Assembly (NCBI RefSeq): GCF_002797715.1
Contig: NZ_PGFF01000001.1
Span: forward strand, 682,001-746,000
Direction: 5' to 3'
Source: Diaminobutyricimonas aerilata
GTDB lineage: Bacteria > Actinomycetota > Actinomycetes > Actinomycetales > Microbacteriaceae
DNA length: 64,000 bases
Part shown: positions 38,471 to 47,036 of the stretch, piece by piece
How positions within the stretch are numbered: position 1 is the stretch's first letter
How the letters are laid out: each line of letters starts with the position of its first letter
Position numbers and translations under genes: made by a program
Notes under the pieces: generated by a model
What the model was told of the DNA's origin: nothing
What the model saw: only the letters and a program-made list of their open reading frames with translations
Databases searched by the model: none

Positions 38471-40114
38471 ATGGAGCTTCGAGGTGTCGGTGTGGGTCGC
38501 GGTGTCGCCGCAGGTCCCGTTCTGCGGATGCCCGAACCGCTGGCCGAACCGGCCGATGCGCGGCACGACGGTGACGCGGCCGGCGAGATCGCCGAGGTCG
38601 ACGACGCGCTCGCGGCCGTCGCCGCGGACCTGAACACGCGCGCCCAGGCGGCGGGTGGGGACGCGCAGGCCGTGCTCGAGGCCGCCGCCATGATGGCGCA
38701 GGACCCGATGCTCGTCGACGACGTGCGGGCACGCATCGAGGCGGGTTCGACGGGCGAACGCGCCGTGTTCGACGCCTTCCGGTCCTTCCAGGAGCAGCTC
38801 ACCGCGATGGGCGGCTACATGGCCGAACGCGCGACCGACCTCGCCGACGTGGCCCAGCGCATCATCGCCCGGCTGCGCGGCGTGCCGGCGCCGGGCGTGC
38901 CGCAGAGCGACACCCCCTTCATCCTCGTCGCGCGCGACCTCGCCCCGGCCGACACGGCCCTGCTCGACCTCGAGAAGGTGCTCGGGCTCGTCACGAGCGA
39001 CGGCGGGCCCACCTCGCACACCGCGATCCTCGCCCGGCAGAAGTCGATCGTCGCTCTCGTGGGCGTGCAGGGCGCCCTCGACATCGCCGACGGCACGACC
39101 GTCGTCGCGGACGCCGCGAACTCCACCGTCATCGTGGACCCGGACGCAGCGCAGCTCGAGGACGTGCAGCGGCGCATCGCCGAGCGCGCCTCGGCGGCCG
39201 CGGCCCCCGTTCAGGACGGCGCGCTCGCCGACGGCACCCCGGTGCCGTTGCTCGCCAACCTCGGCTCGCCCGACGAGGCGGCCGGCGCCGTCGAACTCGG
39301 CGCCGAGGGCGTGGGGCTGTTCCGCACCGAGTTCCTGTTCCTCGATGCGACGAGCGCACCGACCGTCGAGTCCCAGCAGGCGAGCTACACGGCGCTGCTC
39401 GAGGCGTTCCCGGGCCGCAAGGTCGTCGTGCGCGCGCTCGATGCCGGCGCCGACAAGCCGCTGTCGTTCCTCAACGACGCGCACGAGGAGAACCCCGCAC
39501 TCGGGCTGCGCGGCCTGCGGGCGCTGCGGGCGAGCGAGCAGATCCTGCGCGACCAGCTCACGGCGCTCAAGAACGCGCAGGACGCGACCGAGGCGGACCT
39601 CTGGGTGATGGCGCCGATGGTGTCGGATGCGGAGGAGACCCGCTACTTCGTCGAGCTCGGCCGCGAACTCGGACTCAAGACCGTCGGCGTCATGGCCGAG
39701 GTGCCCTCGCTCGCCGTGCTCGCCGACCAGGTGCTCGCCATCGCGGACTTCGTGAGCATCGGCACGAACGACCTCACCCAGTACACGCTCGCCGCCGATC
39801 GGATGCTCGGCTCGGTCGCGTCGTACCAGGACCCGTGGCATCCCGCGGTGCTGCGCCTCGTGAAGTCGCTCGGCGACGCGGGCGCCGCCGCCGGCAAGCC
39901 GGTCGGCATCTGCGGGGAGGCCGCGGCCGATCCGGACCTCGCGGTCGTGCTCGTCGGGCTCGGGGCGACGACCCTCAGCATGAGTCCCGCGGCACTCGCC
40001 GACGTGCGGCAGGCGCTCGCCGAGGTCACGATCGAGCAGGCCCGGGCGAAGGCGACCGCCGCTCTCGGTGCGATGACCGCGGCCGAGGCCCGCGCCGCCG
40101 CGACCGCCGCCTGA
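38471..40114 (+). CDS. ptsI: PTS enzyme I (phosphoenolpyruvate-protein phosphotransferase)
   Basis: This 547-residue cytoplasmic enzyme takes phosphate from PEP and passes it to HPr at the head of all PTS sugar uptake. The phosphorylated residue is His183 in GGPTSHTAILAR. The PEP-binding barrel has GVGLFRTEFLFLD, LDAGADKPL, MAPMVSDAEE, FVSIGTNDLTQYTLAADR and GICGEAAADP. The length matches actinobacterial enzyme I. No ptsH lies beside it, but orphan IIA and IIB proteins occur 19 kb away in this window. Confidence 0.95.
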   Translation: MELRGVGVGRGVAAGPVLRMPEPLAEPADARHDGDAAGEIAEVDDALAAVAADLNTRAQAAGGDAQAVLEAAAMMAQDPMLVDDVRARIEAGSTGERAVFDAFRSFQEQLTAMGGYMAERATDLADVAQRIIARLRGVPAPGVPQSDTPFILVARDLAPADTALLDLEKVLGLVTSDGGPTSHTAILARQKSIVALVGVQGALDIADGTTVVADAANSTVIVDPDAAQLEDVQRRIAERASAAAAPVQDGALADGTPVPLLANLGSPDEAAGAVELGAEGVGLFRTEFLFLDATSAPTVESQQASYTALLEAFPGRKVVVRALDAGADKPLSFLNDAHEENPALGLRGLRALRASEQILRDQLTALKNAQDATEADLWVMAPMVSDAEETRYFVELGRELGLKTVGVMAEVPSLAVLADQVLAIADFVSIGTNDLTQYTLAADRMLGSVASYQDPWHPAVLRLVKSLGDAGAAAGKPVGICGEAAADPDLAVVLVGLGATTLSMSPAALADVRQALAEVTIEQARAKATAALGAMTAAEARAAATAA

Positions 40115-40170
40115 GCCTCGACGACCGCTGTGGCCCCCGTCACGCGCGGGAGCGCACGCGAGAATCCCCG

Positions 40171-40198
40171 TGACGGCGCCGCGAAACGGCGTCATACT
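40171..40198 (+). promoter_or_regulatory. Possible promoter of the sigma-factor fusion gene
   Basis: TGACGG (40171-40176) and CATACT (40193-40198) are 16 bases apart, with an imperfect inverted repeat TGACG/CGTCA around the spacer. Confidence 0.4.
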
Positions 40199-40212
40199 GG
40201 ACCGAGTTGTCT

Positions 40213-40261
40213 GTCTCTTGGGGTGAGACGGTGAAGTCGCCGTCACATCCCCTCGGGGATG
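40213..40261 (+). promoter_or_regulatory. Two leader hairpins before the sigma-factor fusion gene
   Basis: GTCTC-N7-GAGAC (40213-40229) and the near-continuous palindrome CATCCCC-TC-GGGGATG (40246-40261) lie in the leader, the second ending seven bases before the ribosome site. They could modulate translation or serve as protein binding sites. Confidence 0.4.
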
Positions 40262-40277
40262 AGAGGAATCAAGGGGG

Positions 40278-42032
40278 ATGAGCGAGGAGCCGCAGAACCC
40301 GCAGGGTTCGGACCAGGTGCTCGTGGCGCAGGCGCGAGGGGGGAACACTCGCGCCTACGCCGAGCTCTGGCGGCGGCACCATCGCGCCGGCTTCCACGTC
40401 GCGCGCCGCTTCACCTCGATCGACGCCGACGATCTCGTGAGCGAGGCGTTCGCCCGCATCCTCAAGCGCATCCAGGCCGGCGGTGGACCCACGGGTGCGT
40501 TCCGGCCCTACCTGTACACGACGATCCGCAACCTCGCGTCGACGTGGGGTGCCGCCCGGCGCGAGATCGCCGTGGACGAGTTCGACGACCTCGAGGAGGC
40601 GTTCGAGAACACGGTCGATCCCGCCATGCAGGCGCTCGACCGCACGCTCGTGGCACGGGCGTTCCGCGCCCTGCCCGACCGGTGGCAGACGGTGCTCTGG
40701 TACACCGAGGTCGAGGGGATGGACCCGCACGAGGTCGCTCCGCTGCTCGGCATCAGCGCCAACGGCGTCGCCGCGCTCGGCTATCGGGCCCGGGAGGGTC
40801 TGCGCCGCGCCTGGTTGCAGGCCCACATCGCGGACGCGGCGCTCGCCGGCGAGTGCGCGTGGGCGTCGGCACGGATGGGCGACCACGCCCGGTCCGGCCT
40901 CTCCCGCCGCGACGCCGCCCGCTTCGACGCGCACGTCGCCGAGTGCAAGAACTGCACCCGCCTGAGCGAAGAGGTGCGGCACGTCGGCGCGGACCTCGGC
41001 CTCGTGCTCCTGCCGCTGCTGCTCGGCGGCACCGCCGGGGTCGCGCTCTCCGGATCCGCGGCCGCGCCGGACGCCGCCGCGTCAGCCCTTCCCGATCTCC
41101 CGTTCCCGACCGAGATCGTCGGTGCCGCAGGCTCGGCGGTCGCCGCGCCCGTCGCGGCCGGCCTCTCGCTCGGAGCGGCGACCGGCACGACGGCGATGCT
41201 CGGCTCAGCGGCCATCGTCGTCGCCGTGGGCGGAGGCATCGTCGGCGGCGGGATCCCCGCCGGCGTGGCCGTTCCCGTGCCGACCGAGACCACGCCGATC
41301 GCCGCCGAACCGGTCGCGGGCACGCCGGCCGGCCCGTCGCCGTACGCGGCGGACCCCTCCACCGACGGCACGGTCGAGCGACCGGGTGGCGGCGCCCCCG
41401 CGCCGGACGACCCCGCGAACATCCCCGGGCCCCTCGCGCCCGAGGCGAGCACCCCGGACGCCCCCGGCGGCGGAAACGGGCTCGGCGGCGTCGTGGGCGG
41501 AGTGGGAAACGCGGTCGGCGGTGTGGTCGGTGGTGTCGGCAATACGGTCGGCGGTGTGGTCGGTGGTGTCGGCAATACGGTCGGCGGTGTGGTCGGTGGT
41601 GTCGGCAACACGGTCGGGGGTGTGGTCGGTGGTGTCGGCAACACGGTCGGGGGTGTGGTCGGCGGTGTCGTCGACACGGTCACGGGCGGCACACCGCCCC
41701 CGGGACACACCGCGCCCGGCGGACCGGTCGCGGCCGACATCGCCCTCAACCTCGGAGGCACGGCGACCCCGGGCGCGCACCTGTCGCTCCAAGCCGGAGG
41801 CCAGGTGTACGCGACCGCGACCGTGGACCGCAACGGACGCTTCACGCTCGCGGCGACCGCCATCCCGGCCGGCACCGCGCGGCTGTCGCTCGTGCAGCAG
41901 GTCGACCGCGACTACCTGGGAGGCCTCGTCGGGGGCGTGCTCGGTGCCGTGGACAGCCTCGTGAACGCCCTCATCAAACCGGTCGTCATCACGACTCCGA
42001 CCGCCGGCATCCGCATCGACGTCATCGGCTGA
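40278..42032 (+). CDS. ECF-like sigma factor fused to a zinc anti-sigma motif, membrane region and Ig-like tail
   Basis: This 584-residue protein joins several parts. Residues 1-185 are a sigma-70 type factor: region 2 (AYAELWRRHHRAG, DADDLVSEAFARILKRI) and region 4 (RAFRALPDRWQTVLWYTEV, PLLGISANGVAALGYRAREGL). Cys193-X25-His219-X3-Cys223-X2-Cys226 exactly matches the zinc-binding anti-sigma (ZAS) spacing known from RsrA. Hydrophobic stretches follow at about 237-260 and 295-325, then a Pro/Thr-rich linker, six Gly/Val-rich 11-residue repeats, and an Ig-like C-terminal domain (TPGAHLSLQAGGQVYATATV). It likely tethers a self-inhibited sigma factor to the membrane. Target genes and signal are unknown. 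Confidence 0.82.
   Translation: MSEEPQNPQGSDQVLVAQARGGNTRAYAELWRRHHRAGFHVARRFTSIDADDLVSEAFARILKRIQAGGGPTGAFRPYLYTTIRNLASTWGAARREIAVDEFDDLEEAFENTVDPAMQALDRTLVARAFRALPDRWQTVLWYTEVEGMDPHEVAPLLGISANGVAALGYRAREGLRRAWLQAHIADAALAGECAWASARMGDHARSGLSRRDAARFDAHVAECKNCTRLSEEVRHVGADLGLVLLPLLLGGTAGVALSGSAAAPDAAASALPDLPFPTEIVGAAGSAVAAPVAAGLSLGAATGTTAMLGSAAIVVAVGGGIVGGGIPAGVAVPVPTETTPIAAEPVAGTPAGPSPYAADPSTDGTVERPGGGAPAPDDPANIPGPLAPEASTPDAPGGGNGLGGVVGGVGNAVGGVVGGVGNTVGGVVGGVGNTVGGVVGGVGNTVGGVVGGVGNTVGGVVGGVVDTVTGGTPPPGHTAPGGPVAADIALNLGGTATPGAHLSLQAGGQVYATATVDRNGRFTLAATAIPAGTARLSLVQQVDRDYLGGLVGGVLGAVDSLVNALIKPVVITTPTAGIRIDVIG
41481..41678 (+). repeat. Six tandem 33-bp units encoding Gly/Val-rich repeats
   Basis: Six consecutive 33-bp units (41481, 41514, 41547, 41580, 41613, 41646) encode 11-residue units of the form VGGVVGGVGNT. 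Units 2 and 3 are identical and 4 and 5 differ by few bases, so the array is young or homogenised and likely to vary in copy number between strains. Confidence 0.9.
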
Positions 42033-42133
42033 AATCCGGCTCGCGCTCGCGTCATAGGCAGCGGTGCGTCCGGTCTCTCCGAGCGAGGGCGCCACGCCCC
42101 GTCGCCGGTCGTCCCATGCCGGCGGCGCACCGG

Positions 42134-42172
42134 CCGGCCCTGACCAGGAGTCCCAGCTCCCGTCAGGGTCGG
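42134..42172. terminator. Hairpin between the sigma-fusion gene and sdhB
   Basis: CCGGCCCTGAC (42134-42144) pairs with GTCAGGGTCGG (42162-42172), 10 Watson-Crick pairs plus one wobble, in the gap between convergent genes. It can serve both directions. The rest of the 153-bp gap shows nothing else clear. Confidence 0.6.
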
Positions 42173-42185
42173 TGCGGTGGTGGCG

Positions 42186-42968
42186 TCAGCCCTTGACGGT
42201 GAGCGGGATGTCCGGCTTGCCGCGCATGATCGCGTTCTTGACCTCCGCGATCGCCTGCGTGACCTGGATGCCGCGCGGGCACGCCTCGGAGCAGTTGAAC
42301 GTCGTGCGGCAGCGCCACACGCCCTCACGGTCGTTGAGGATGTCCAAGCGCACCTGCGCGCCCTCGTCGCGGTCGTCGAAGATGAAGCGGTGCGCGTTCA
42401 CGATCGCGGCCGGTCCGAAGTACTGACCGTCCGTCCAGAACACGGGGCAGCTCGAGGTGCACGCGGCGCACAGGATGCACTTCGTGGTGTCGTCGAAGCG
42501 CTCGCGGGCGACCGGCGACTGGATGCGCTCCTTCTCGGGCTTCGAGCTCGCGATGAGGAACGGCTGGATCTCGCGGTACGACTCGAAGAACGGCTCCATG
42601 TCGACGATGAGGTCCTTCTCGAGCGGAAGCCCCTTGATCGCCTCGATGTAGATGGGCTTCGCGATGTCGAGGTCCTTGATGAGCGTCTTGCACGCGAGGC
42701 GGTTGCGGCCGTTGATGCGCATGGCGTCCGATCCGCAGATGCCGTGGGCGCACGAGCGACGGAACGTCAGCGAACCGTCCTGCTCCCACTTGATCTTGTG
42801 CAGGGCGTCGAGGATGCGGTCCGTCGGGTACATCTCGACGTCGAAGTCCTGCCAGCGCGGCTCCTCGTCGACCTCGGGGTCGAAGCGGCGGATGATGACC
42901 GTGACGGTGAACGACTGCGCCTGCGCGGGCGGCGGTGCCGCGCGGCCTTCGAGGGTTGCGGTGCTCAT
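42186..42968 (-). CDS. sdhB: Succinate dehydrogenase iron-sulfur subunit
   Basis: This 260-residue subunit carries electrons from the flavin to quinone. The [2Fe-2S] site is SCAHGICGSDAM with a later Cys in RLACKTL, and the [4Fe-4S]/[3Fe-4S] sites are CILCAACTSSCP and CRTTFNCSEACPRG. It is last in the minus-strand sdhCDAB operon, its ATG overlapping the sdhA stop as TGATG. Confidence 0.95.
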   Translation of the reverse strand: MSTATLEGRAAPPPAQAQSFTVTVIIRRFDPEVDEEPRWQDFDVEMYPTDRILDALHKIKWEQDGSLTFRRSCAHGICGSDAMRINGRNRLACKTLIKDLDIAKPIYIEAIKGLPLEKDLIVDMEPFFESYREIQPFLIASSKPEKERIQSPVARERFDDTTKCILCAACTSSCPVFWTDGQYFGPAAIVNAHRFIFDDRDEGAQVRLDILNDREGVWRCRTTFNCSEACPRGIQVTQAIAEVKNAIMRGKPDIPLTVKG

Positions 42969-44788
42969 CAGTACTTCCGTTCCATCGGTTCGTAACGGGT
43001 CATCACGACCGGCTTCCAGTCGAGACGGATGTGGTCGTCGGCGAGCGACGAGTGCGGATCGCCGGTGAGGTACGCCATCGTGTGCTTCATGTACCCGGCG
43101 TCGTCGCGCTTCGGGAAGTCGTCGCGCATGTGGCCGCCGCGGCTCTCCTTGCGGTTGCGGGCCGAGAACACGACGACCTCGGCGAGGTCGAGGAGGAAGC
43201 CGAGCTCGATGGCCTCGAGCAGGTCGGTGTTGTACCGCTTGCCCTTGTCCTGGATCGAGACGTTGCGGTAGCGCTCGCGCAGGCCCGCGATGATCTTGGT
43301 GACCTTCTCGAGCGACTCGTCGGTGCGGAACACCTGGGCGTTCCGGTCCATCTCGTCCTGCAGCTCCTTGCGGATCGCGGCGACCCGCTCGGTGCCGTTC
43401 GAGTTGCGCAGCATCTCGACGAGCTCGCGCACCCCGGCGGCGGGGTCGGCCGGCAGCGGCGTGAAGTCGACGGTCGCGGCGTACTCGACGGCGTTGTTGC
43501 CGGCGCGCTTGCCGAACACGTTGATGTCGAGCAGCGAGTTCGTCCCGAGGCGATTGGAGCCGTGCACCGACACGCACGCGCACTCGCCGGCGGCGTAGAG
43601 CCCCGGCACGACCGTGTCGTTGTCGCGCAGCACCTCGGCCTTGACGTTGGTCGGGATGCCGCCCATCGCGTAGTGCGCGGTCGGCATGACCGGCACCGGC
43701 TCGTATACGGGGTCGACGCCGAGGTAGGTGCGGGCGAACTCGGTGATGTCGGGCAGCTTGGTCTCGAGCACCTCGGCGCCCAGGTGCGTGCAGTCGAGCA
43801 GCACGTAGTCCTTGTGCGGACCGGCACCGCGGCCCTCCGCGACCTCCTGCACCATGCAGCGCGAGACGATGTCGCGCGGGGCGAGGTCCTTGATCGTCGG
43901 GGCGTAGCGCTCCATGAACCGCTCGCCGCTCGCGTTGCGCAGGATCGCGCCCTCACCTCGCGCGCCCTCGGTGAGCAGGATGCCCAGACCCGCGAGACCC
44001 GTCGGGTGGAACTGGAAGAACTCCATGTCCTCGAGCGGCAGGCCCTTGCGCCAGACGATGCCGACGCCGTCACCGGTGAGGGTGTGGGCGTTCGAGGTGG
44101 TCTTGTAGATCTTGCCGAAGCCGCCGGTCGCGAACACGATCGACTTCGCCTGGAACACGTGCAGCTCACCGGTCGACAGCTCGTACGCGACGACGCCGCT
44201 CGGCTGGGGCGTGCCGTCGACATCCGTCATCACGAGGTCGAGCACGTAGAACTCGTTGAAGAACTGGATGCCGTGCTTGACGCAGTTCTGGTACAGCGTC
44301 TGCAGGATCATGTGGCCGGTGCGGTCGGCGGCGTAGCAGGCGCGGCGCACGGGCGTCTTGCCGTGGTCGGCGGTGTGTCCGCCGAAGCGGCGCTGGTCGA
44401 TCTTGCCGTCGGGGGTGCGGTTGAACGGCAGACCCATGTTCTCGAGGTCGAGCACCGCGTCGATCGCCTCTTTCGCGAGGATCTCGGCCGCGTCCTGGTC
44501 GACGAGATAGTCGCCGCCCTTGACGGTGTCGAAGGTGTGCCACTCCCACGAGTCCTCTTCGACGTTCGCGAGCGCGGCGGCCATGCCGCCCTGCGCCGCG
44601 CCCGTGTGCGAACGCGTCGGGTACAGCTTCGAGATGACGGCGGTCTTCGCCTTCGGTCCCGCCTCGATCGCGGCCCGCATCCCGGCGCCGCCGGCGCCCA
44701 CGATGACGACGTCGTACTGGTGGTGGTGCACGCCGTCGATGAGCGTGCTCGTCCCCGCCGCCTCAGCGGCCCCGTTCGTCACGCTCAC
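42968..44788 (-). CDS. sdhA: Succinate dehydrogenase flavoprotein subunit
   Basis: This 606-residue subunit oxidises succinate to fumarate in the TCA cycle. It has the FAD-binding [19 protein letters not shown], the covalent flavin His in [11 protein letters not shown], and the active-site region HPTGLAGLG with [14 protein letters not shown]. The GTG start overlaps the sdhD stop by GTGA. Length and order are standard for aerobic SQR. Confidence 0.96.
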   Translation of the reverse strand: MSVTNGAAEAAGTSTLIDGVHHHQYDVVIVGAGGAGMRAAIEAGPKAKTAVISKLYPTRSHTGAAQGGMAAALANVEEDSWEWHTFDTVKGGDYLVDQDAAEILAKEAIDAVLDLENMGLPFNRTPDGKIDQRRFGGHTADHGKTPVRRACYAADRTGHMILQTLYQNCVKHGIQFFNEFYVLDLVMTDVDGTPQPSGVVAYELSTGELHVFQAKSIVFATGGFGKIYKTTSNAHTLTGDGVGIVWRKGLPLEDMEFFQFHPTGLAGLGILLTEGARGEGAILRNASGERFMERYAPTIKDLAPRDIVSRCMVQEVAEGRGAGPHKDYVLLDCTHLGAEVLETKLPDITEFARTYLGVDPVYEPVPVMPTAHYAMGGIPTNVKAEVLRDNDTVVPGLYAAGECACVSVHGSNRLGTNSLLDINVFGKRAGNNAVEYAATVDFTPLPADPAAGVRELVEMLRNSNGTERVAAIRKELQDEMDRNAQVFRTDESLEKVTKIIAGLRERYRNVSIQDKGKRYNTDLLEAIELGFLLDLAEVVVFSARNRKESRGGHMRDDFPKRDDAGYMKHTMAYLTGDPHSSLADDHIRLDWKPVVMTRYEPMERKY

Positions 44789-45243
44789 CGGGCGACGCTC
44801 TCACACAGATCGGGCAGCAGCGAGGGGTCGCCGCCGGTCGGGCAGGGGTCGAAGGTGTAGATCACAAGGGTTCCCAGGACGAGGAGCGCGATGGTGGAGA
44901 CGAGCAGGGCGCCGTGCAGGATGCGACGGAGCCGGGGGTTGTAGGCGTAGTCGTTGACGATCGTGCGCATGCCGTTCGCGCCGTGGATGAGGGCGAGCCA
45001 AAGCAGCAGGGTGTCCCACACGATGTAGAAGGGGTCGGCCCACTTGCCGGCCACGAACGCGAAGTCGATCGCGCTGACACCTTCGCCGGCGACGAGGTTC
45101 ACGAACAGGTGCCCGAAGATCAGCACGACGAGCACCACGCCCGAGACGCGCATGTAGATCCAGCCCCACTTCTCGAAGTTGAAGCGGCGCTTGGTGAGGG
45201 CGGCGCGCGCGGAGCGCGGCGCCTCGACTCGTTCGGTCGTCAT
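44785..45243 (-). CDS. sdhD: Succinate dehydrogenase membrane subunit
   Basis: This 152-residue membrane anchor has three hydrophobic helices ([58 protein letters not shown]). Histidines in the first two helices are candidates for haem or quinone contacts. ATG 45243 starts [11 protein letters not shown]; it lies one base after the sdhC stop. The Cys-containing C terminus [14 protein letters not shown] is unusual and probably faces outside. Confidence 0.88.
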   Translation of the reverse strand: MTTERVEAPRSARAALTKRRFNFEKWGWIYMRVSGVVLVVLIFGHLFVNLVAGEGVSAIDFAFVAGKWADPFYIVWDTLLLWLALIHGANGMRTIVNDYAYNPRLRRILHGALLVSTIALLVLGTLVIYTFDPCPTGGDPSLLPDLCESVAR

Positions 45244-45244
45244 C

Positions 45245-45694
45245 TCAGCCTCCGAACACGTGCATGAGGTGGCGGGGGAGGAACGCGGCCAGGAGCACCA
45301 CCCAGAGCAGGATGACGATCCAGAACATGGCGCGGTGGTACTTGGTGCCCACACTCCAGAAGTCGATCAGGATGATGCGCAGACCGTTGAGGGCGTGGAA
45401 CCCGATCGCGGCGACGAGCCCGGCCTCACCGAGACCCATGATGGGCGTCTTGTAGGTGTTGATGACGGCGTTGTACGCCTCGGGGCTCAGACGCACGAGC
45501 GCGGTGTCGAGGATGTGCACGAGGAGGAAGAAGTAGATGGCCGTCCCGGTGATGCGGTGCAGCACCCACGACCACATGCCTTCGCGGCCGCGGTAGACGG
45601 TTCCGGCCGGACGCCTCGGTGCCCTGATCTTCGGGCGGACGCCGGTCGAGGACGGCCGCGGTGCCGCCACTGATCCTGCCGCGGTGTCGGGCAC
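45245..45694 (-). CDS. sdhC: Succinate dehydrogenase cytochrome b subunit
   Basis: This 149-residue membrane subunit opens the sdhCDAB operon. The family motif WSWVLHRITGTAIYFFLLVHILD includes His residues that may ligate haem b; the key part is HRITG. Three membrane helices follow, with HALNGLRIILIDF in the middle. The GTG start has a GAGGAGGA ribosome site upstream; a shorter start at the Met of GREGMWSW is possible. Confidence 0.9.
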   Translation of the reverse strand: MPDTAAGSVAAPRPSSTGVRPKIRAPRRPAGTVYRGREGMWSWVLHRITGTAIYFFLLVHILDTALVRLSPEAYNAVINTYKTPIMGLGEAGLVAAIGFHALNGLRIILIDFWSVGTKYHRAMFWIVILLWVVLLAAFLPRHLMHVFGG

Positions 45695-45731
45695 GGATCC
45701 TCCTCTGCGATCGTGTCTGGAGAACCCGTCC

Positions 45732-45737
45732 AGTCTA
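45732..45737 (-). promoter_or_regulatory. -10 box (TAGACT) of the sdhCDAB operon
   Basis: TAGACT on the minus strand lies 37 bases before the sdhC GTG, giving a short leader that contains the ribosome site. Confidence 0.45.
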
Positions 45738-45807
45738 CGTCGCGCTCCGGAGGTCGACGGACACAGCCCACCCGGCGCTCAGGCCGCCCGAGCGGCCCGC
45801 GTGCGGG

Positions 45808-46944
45808 TCAGCGCGCCAGGCGAACGCGTTCGGTGCGCTCGGCGCGCACCCGCTCGTAGTGGCCGATGAGCTCGTCGCACACGCTCTCCCACGACCGGCC
45901 GAGCACGGCACGACGACCGGCCTCGCCCATCCGCGCCCGCAGGGCGGTGTCGGTCGAGAGCAGCTCCACGTACGCGCGCAGTCCCCGGTCGTCGCCCGGC
46001 TCGACGAGGTAGCCGTCGACCCCCTCGTCGACGAGGTCGATCGGTCCGCCCGCCCGGGGCGCGATGACGGGCAGGCCGCTCGCGTGCGCCTCCTGCAGCG
46101 TCTGGCCGAAGGTCTCCTCGGTGCCCGTGTGCACGAACACGTCGAACGACGCGTACGCGGCCGCGAGCTCCTGCCCGGTGAGACTGCCGAGGTAGCGCAC
46201 CGGCATGCCCTTGAGCGCCCGGCGCACGGACGGCATCGATGGGCCGTCGCCGACGATCACGACCCGCACGCCGTCGAGTCCGCGCAAGGCGGCGAGCCGC
46301 TCGAGCTGCTTCTCGGGCGCGACCCTGCCGACGTAGCCGACGATCGTCTCGCCGCGCGGGGCGAGACGCTGGCGCAACCGATGCACGACGGGGTCGAGGC
46401 GGTTCCGCGGGTGGTAGGTGTCGAGGTCGACGCCGCGACCCCATCGAGCGAGCCGGTCGACGCCGGCGCGCTCGAGGTCGGCGAGGGATGCGGTGGACGG
46501 AGCGAGGGTCAGGTCGGCGCCGTCGTGCACCCACCGCACGACGCGCCAGGCGAACCCGGTCGCGGCGGTGAGGCGGTTGCGGCGCGCGTAGCCCGCGACA
46601 TCCGTCTGGAACACCGCGACGCTCGGCACGCCGAGGCGGCGGGCGGCGTCGATGCCCTGGGCGCCGAGCAGGAACGGGGAGGCGGCGTGCAGCACGTCGG
46701 GCCGGAAGTCGGCGAGCAGCCGTTGCACGTGAGGACTCGGCAGCCCCACGGGGAACTGGCGGTAGGCGAGCGCGGGCACGGAGTGCACGGGGAAGCCCGC
46801 GTACTCGCGTGGCGCCCCGGCCGACGGCACGATGACCATCGCCTCGTGACCACGCAGACGGAGGTGGTCGAGCACCTTCCGTACGCTCGTGGTGACGCCG
46901 TTGAGGGTGGGCAGGAAGCTCTCGGTGATGACCGCGATGCGCAT
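45808..46944 (-). CDS. GT4 family glycosyltransferase, possibly mannosyltransferase
   Basis: This 378-residue cytoplasmic-face enzyme has the GT-B fold. It starts IAVITESFLPTLNGVTTSVRK, given in part, and has the nucleotide-sugar motif HTGTEETFGQTLQEAHASGLPVI whose core is EETFGQTLQEA. The closest known types are MgtA and PimB-like GDP-mannose-dependent alpha-mannosyltransferases of actinobacterial glycolipids. The divergent gene makes GDP-mannose, which supports mannose as the donor sugar, but the acceptor is not known. Confidence 0.85.
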   Translation of the reverse strand: MRIAVITESFLPTLNGVTTSVRKVLDHLRLRGHEAMVIVPSAGAPREYAGFPVHSVPALAYRQFPVGLPSPHVQRLLADFRPDVLHAASPFLLGAQGIDAARRLGVPSVAVFQTDVAGYARRNRLTAATGFAWRVVRWVHDGADLTLAPSTASLADLERAGVDRLARWGRGVDLDTYHPRNRLDPVVHRLRQRLAPRGETIVGYVGRVAPEKQLERLAALRGLDGVRVVIVGDGPSMPSVRRALKGMPVRYLGSLTGQELAAAYASFDVFVHTGTEETFGQTLQEAHASGLPVIAPRAGGPIDLVDEGVDGYLVEPGDDRGLRAYVELLSTDTALRARMGEAGRRAVLGRSWESVCDELIGHYERVRAERTERVRLAR

Positions 46945-47023
46945 GACGGGTGCTCCGTTTCCGGCTCGTGGCCGTCACGTTACGGATCCGGTCTTGCCCG
47001 GCGGTGAACACCCCGTGACCGTC

Positions 47024-47029
47024 TAGGGT
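47024..47029 (+). promoter_or_regulatory. Leaderless-type -10 box (TAGGGT) of manC
   Basis: TAGGGT lies seven bases before the ATG of the mannose-1-phosphate guanylyltransferase gene. A TAACGT box on the other strand at 46977-46982 may serve the divergent glycosyltransferase. Confidence 0.5.
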
Positions 47030-47036
47030 TGGTCGC

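Noticed and set aside
41481-41678. Possible CRISPR array
   Set aside because: The units are head-to-tail without spacers, in frame in a gene, and encode a regular peptide repeat.
42060-42185. Possible small gene in the gap before sdhB
   Set aside because: Short frames there lack a ribosome site and overlap the terminator hairpin.
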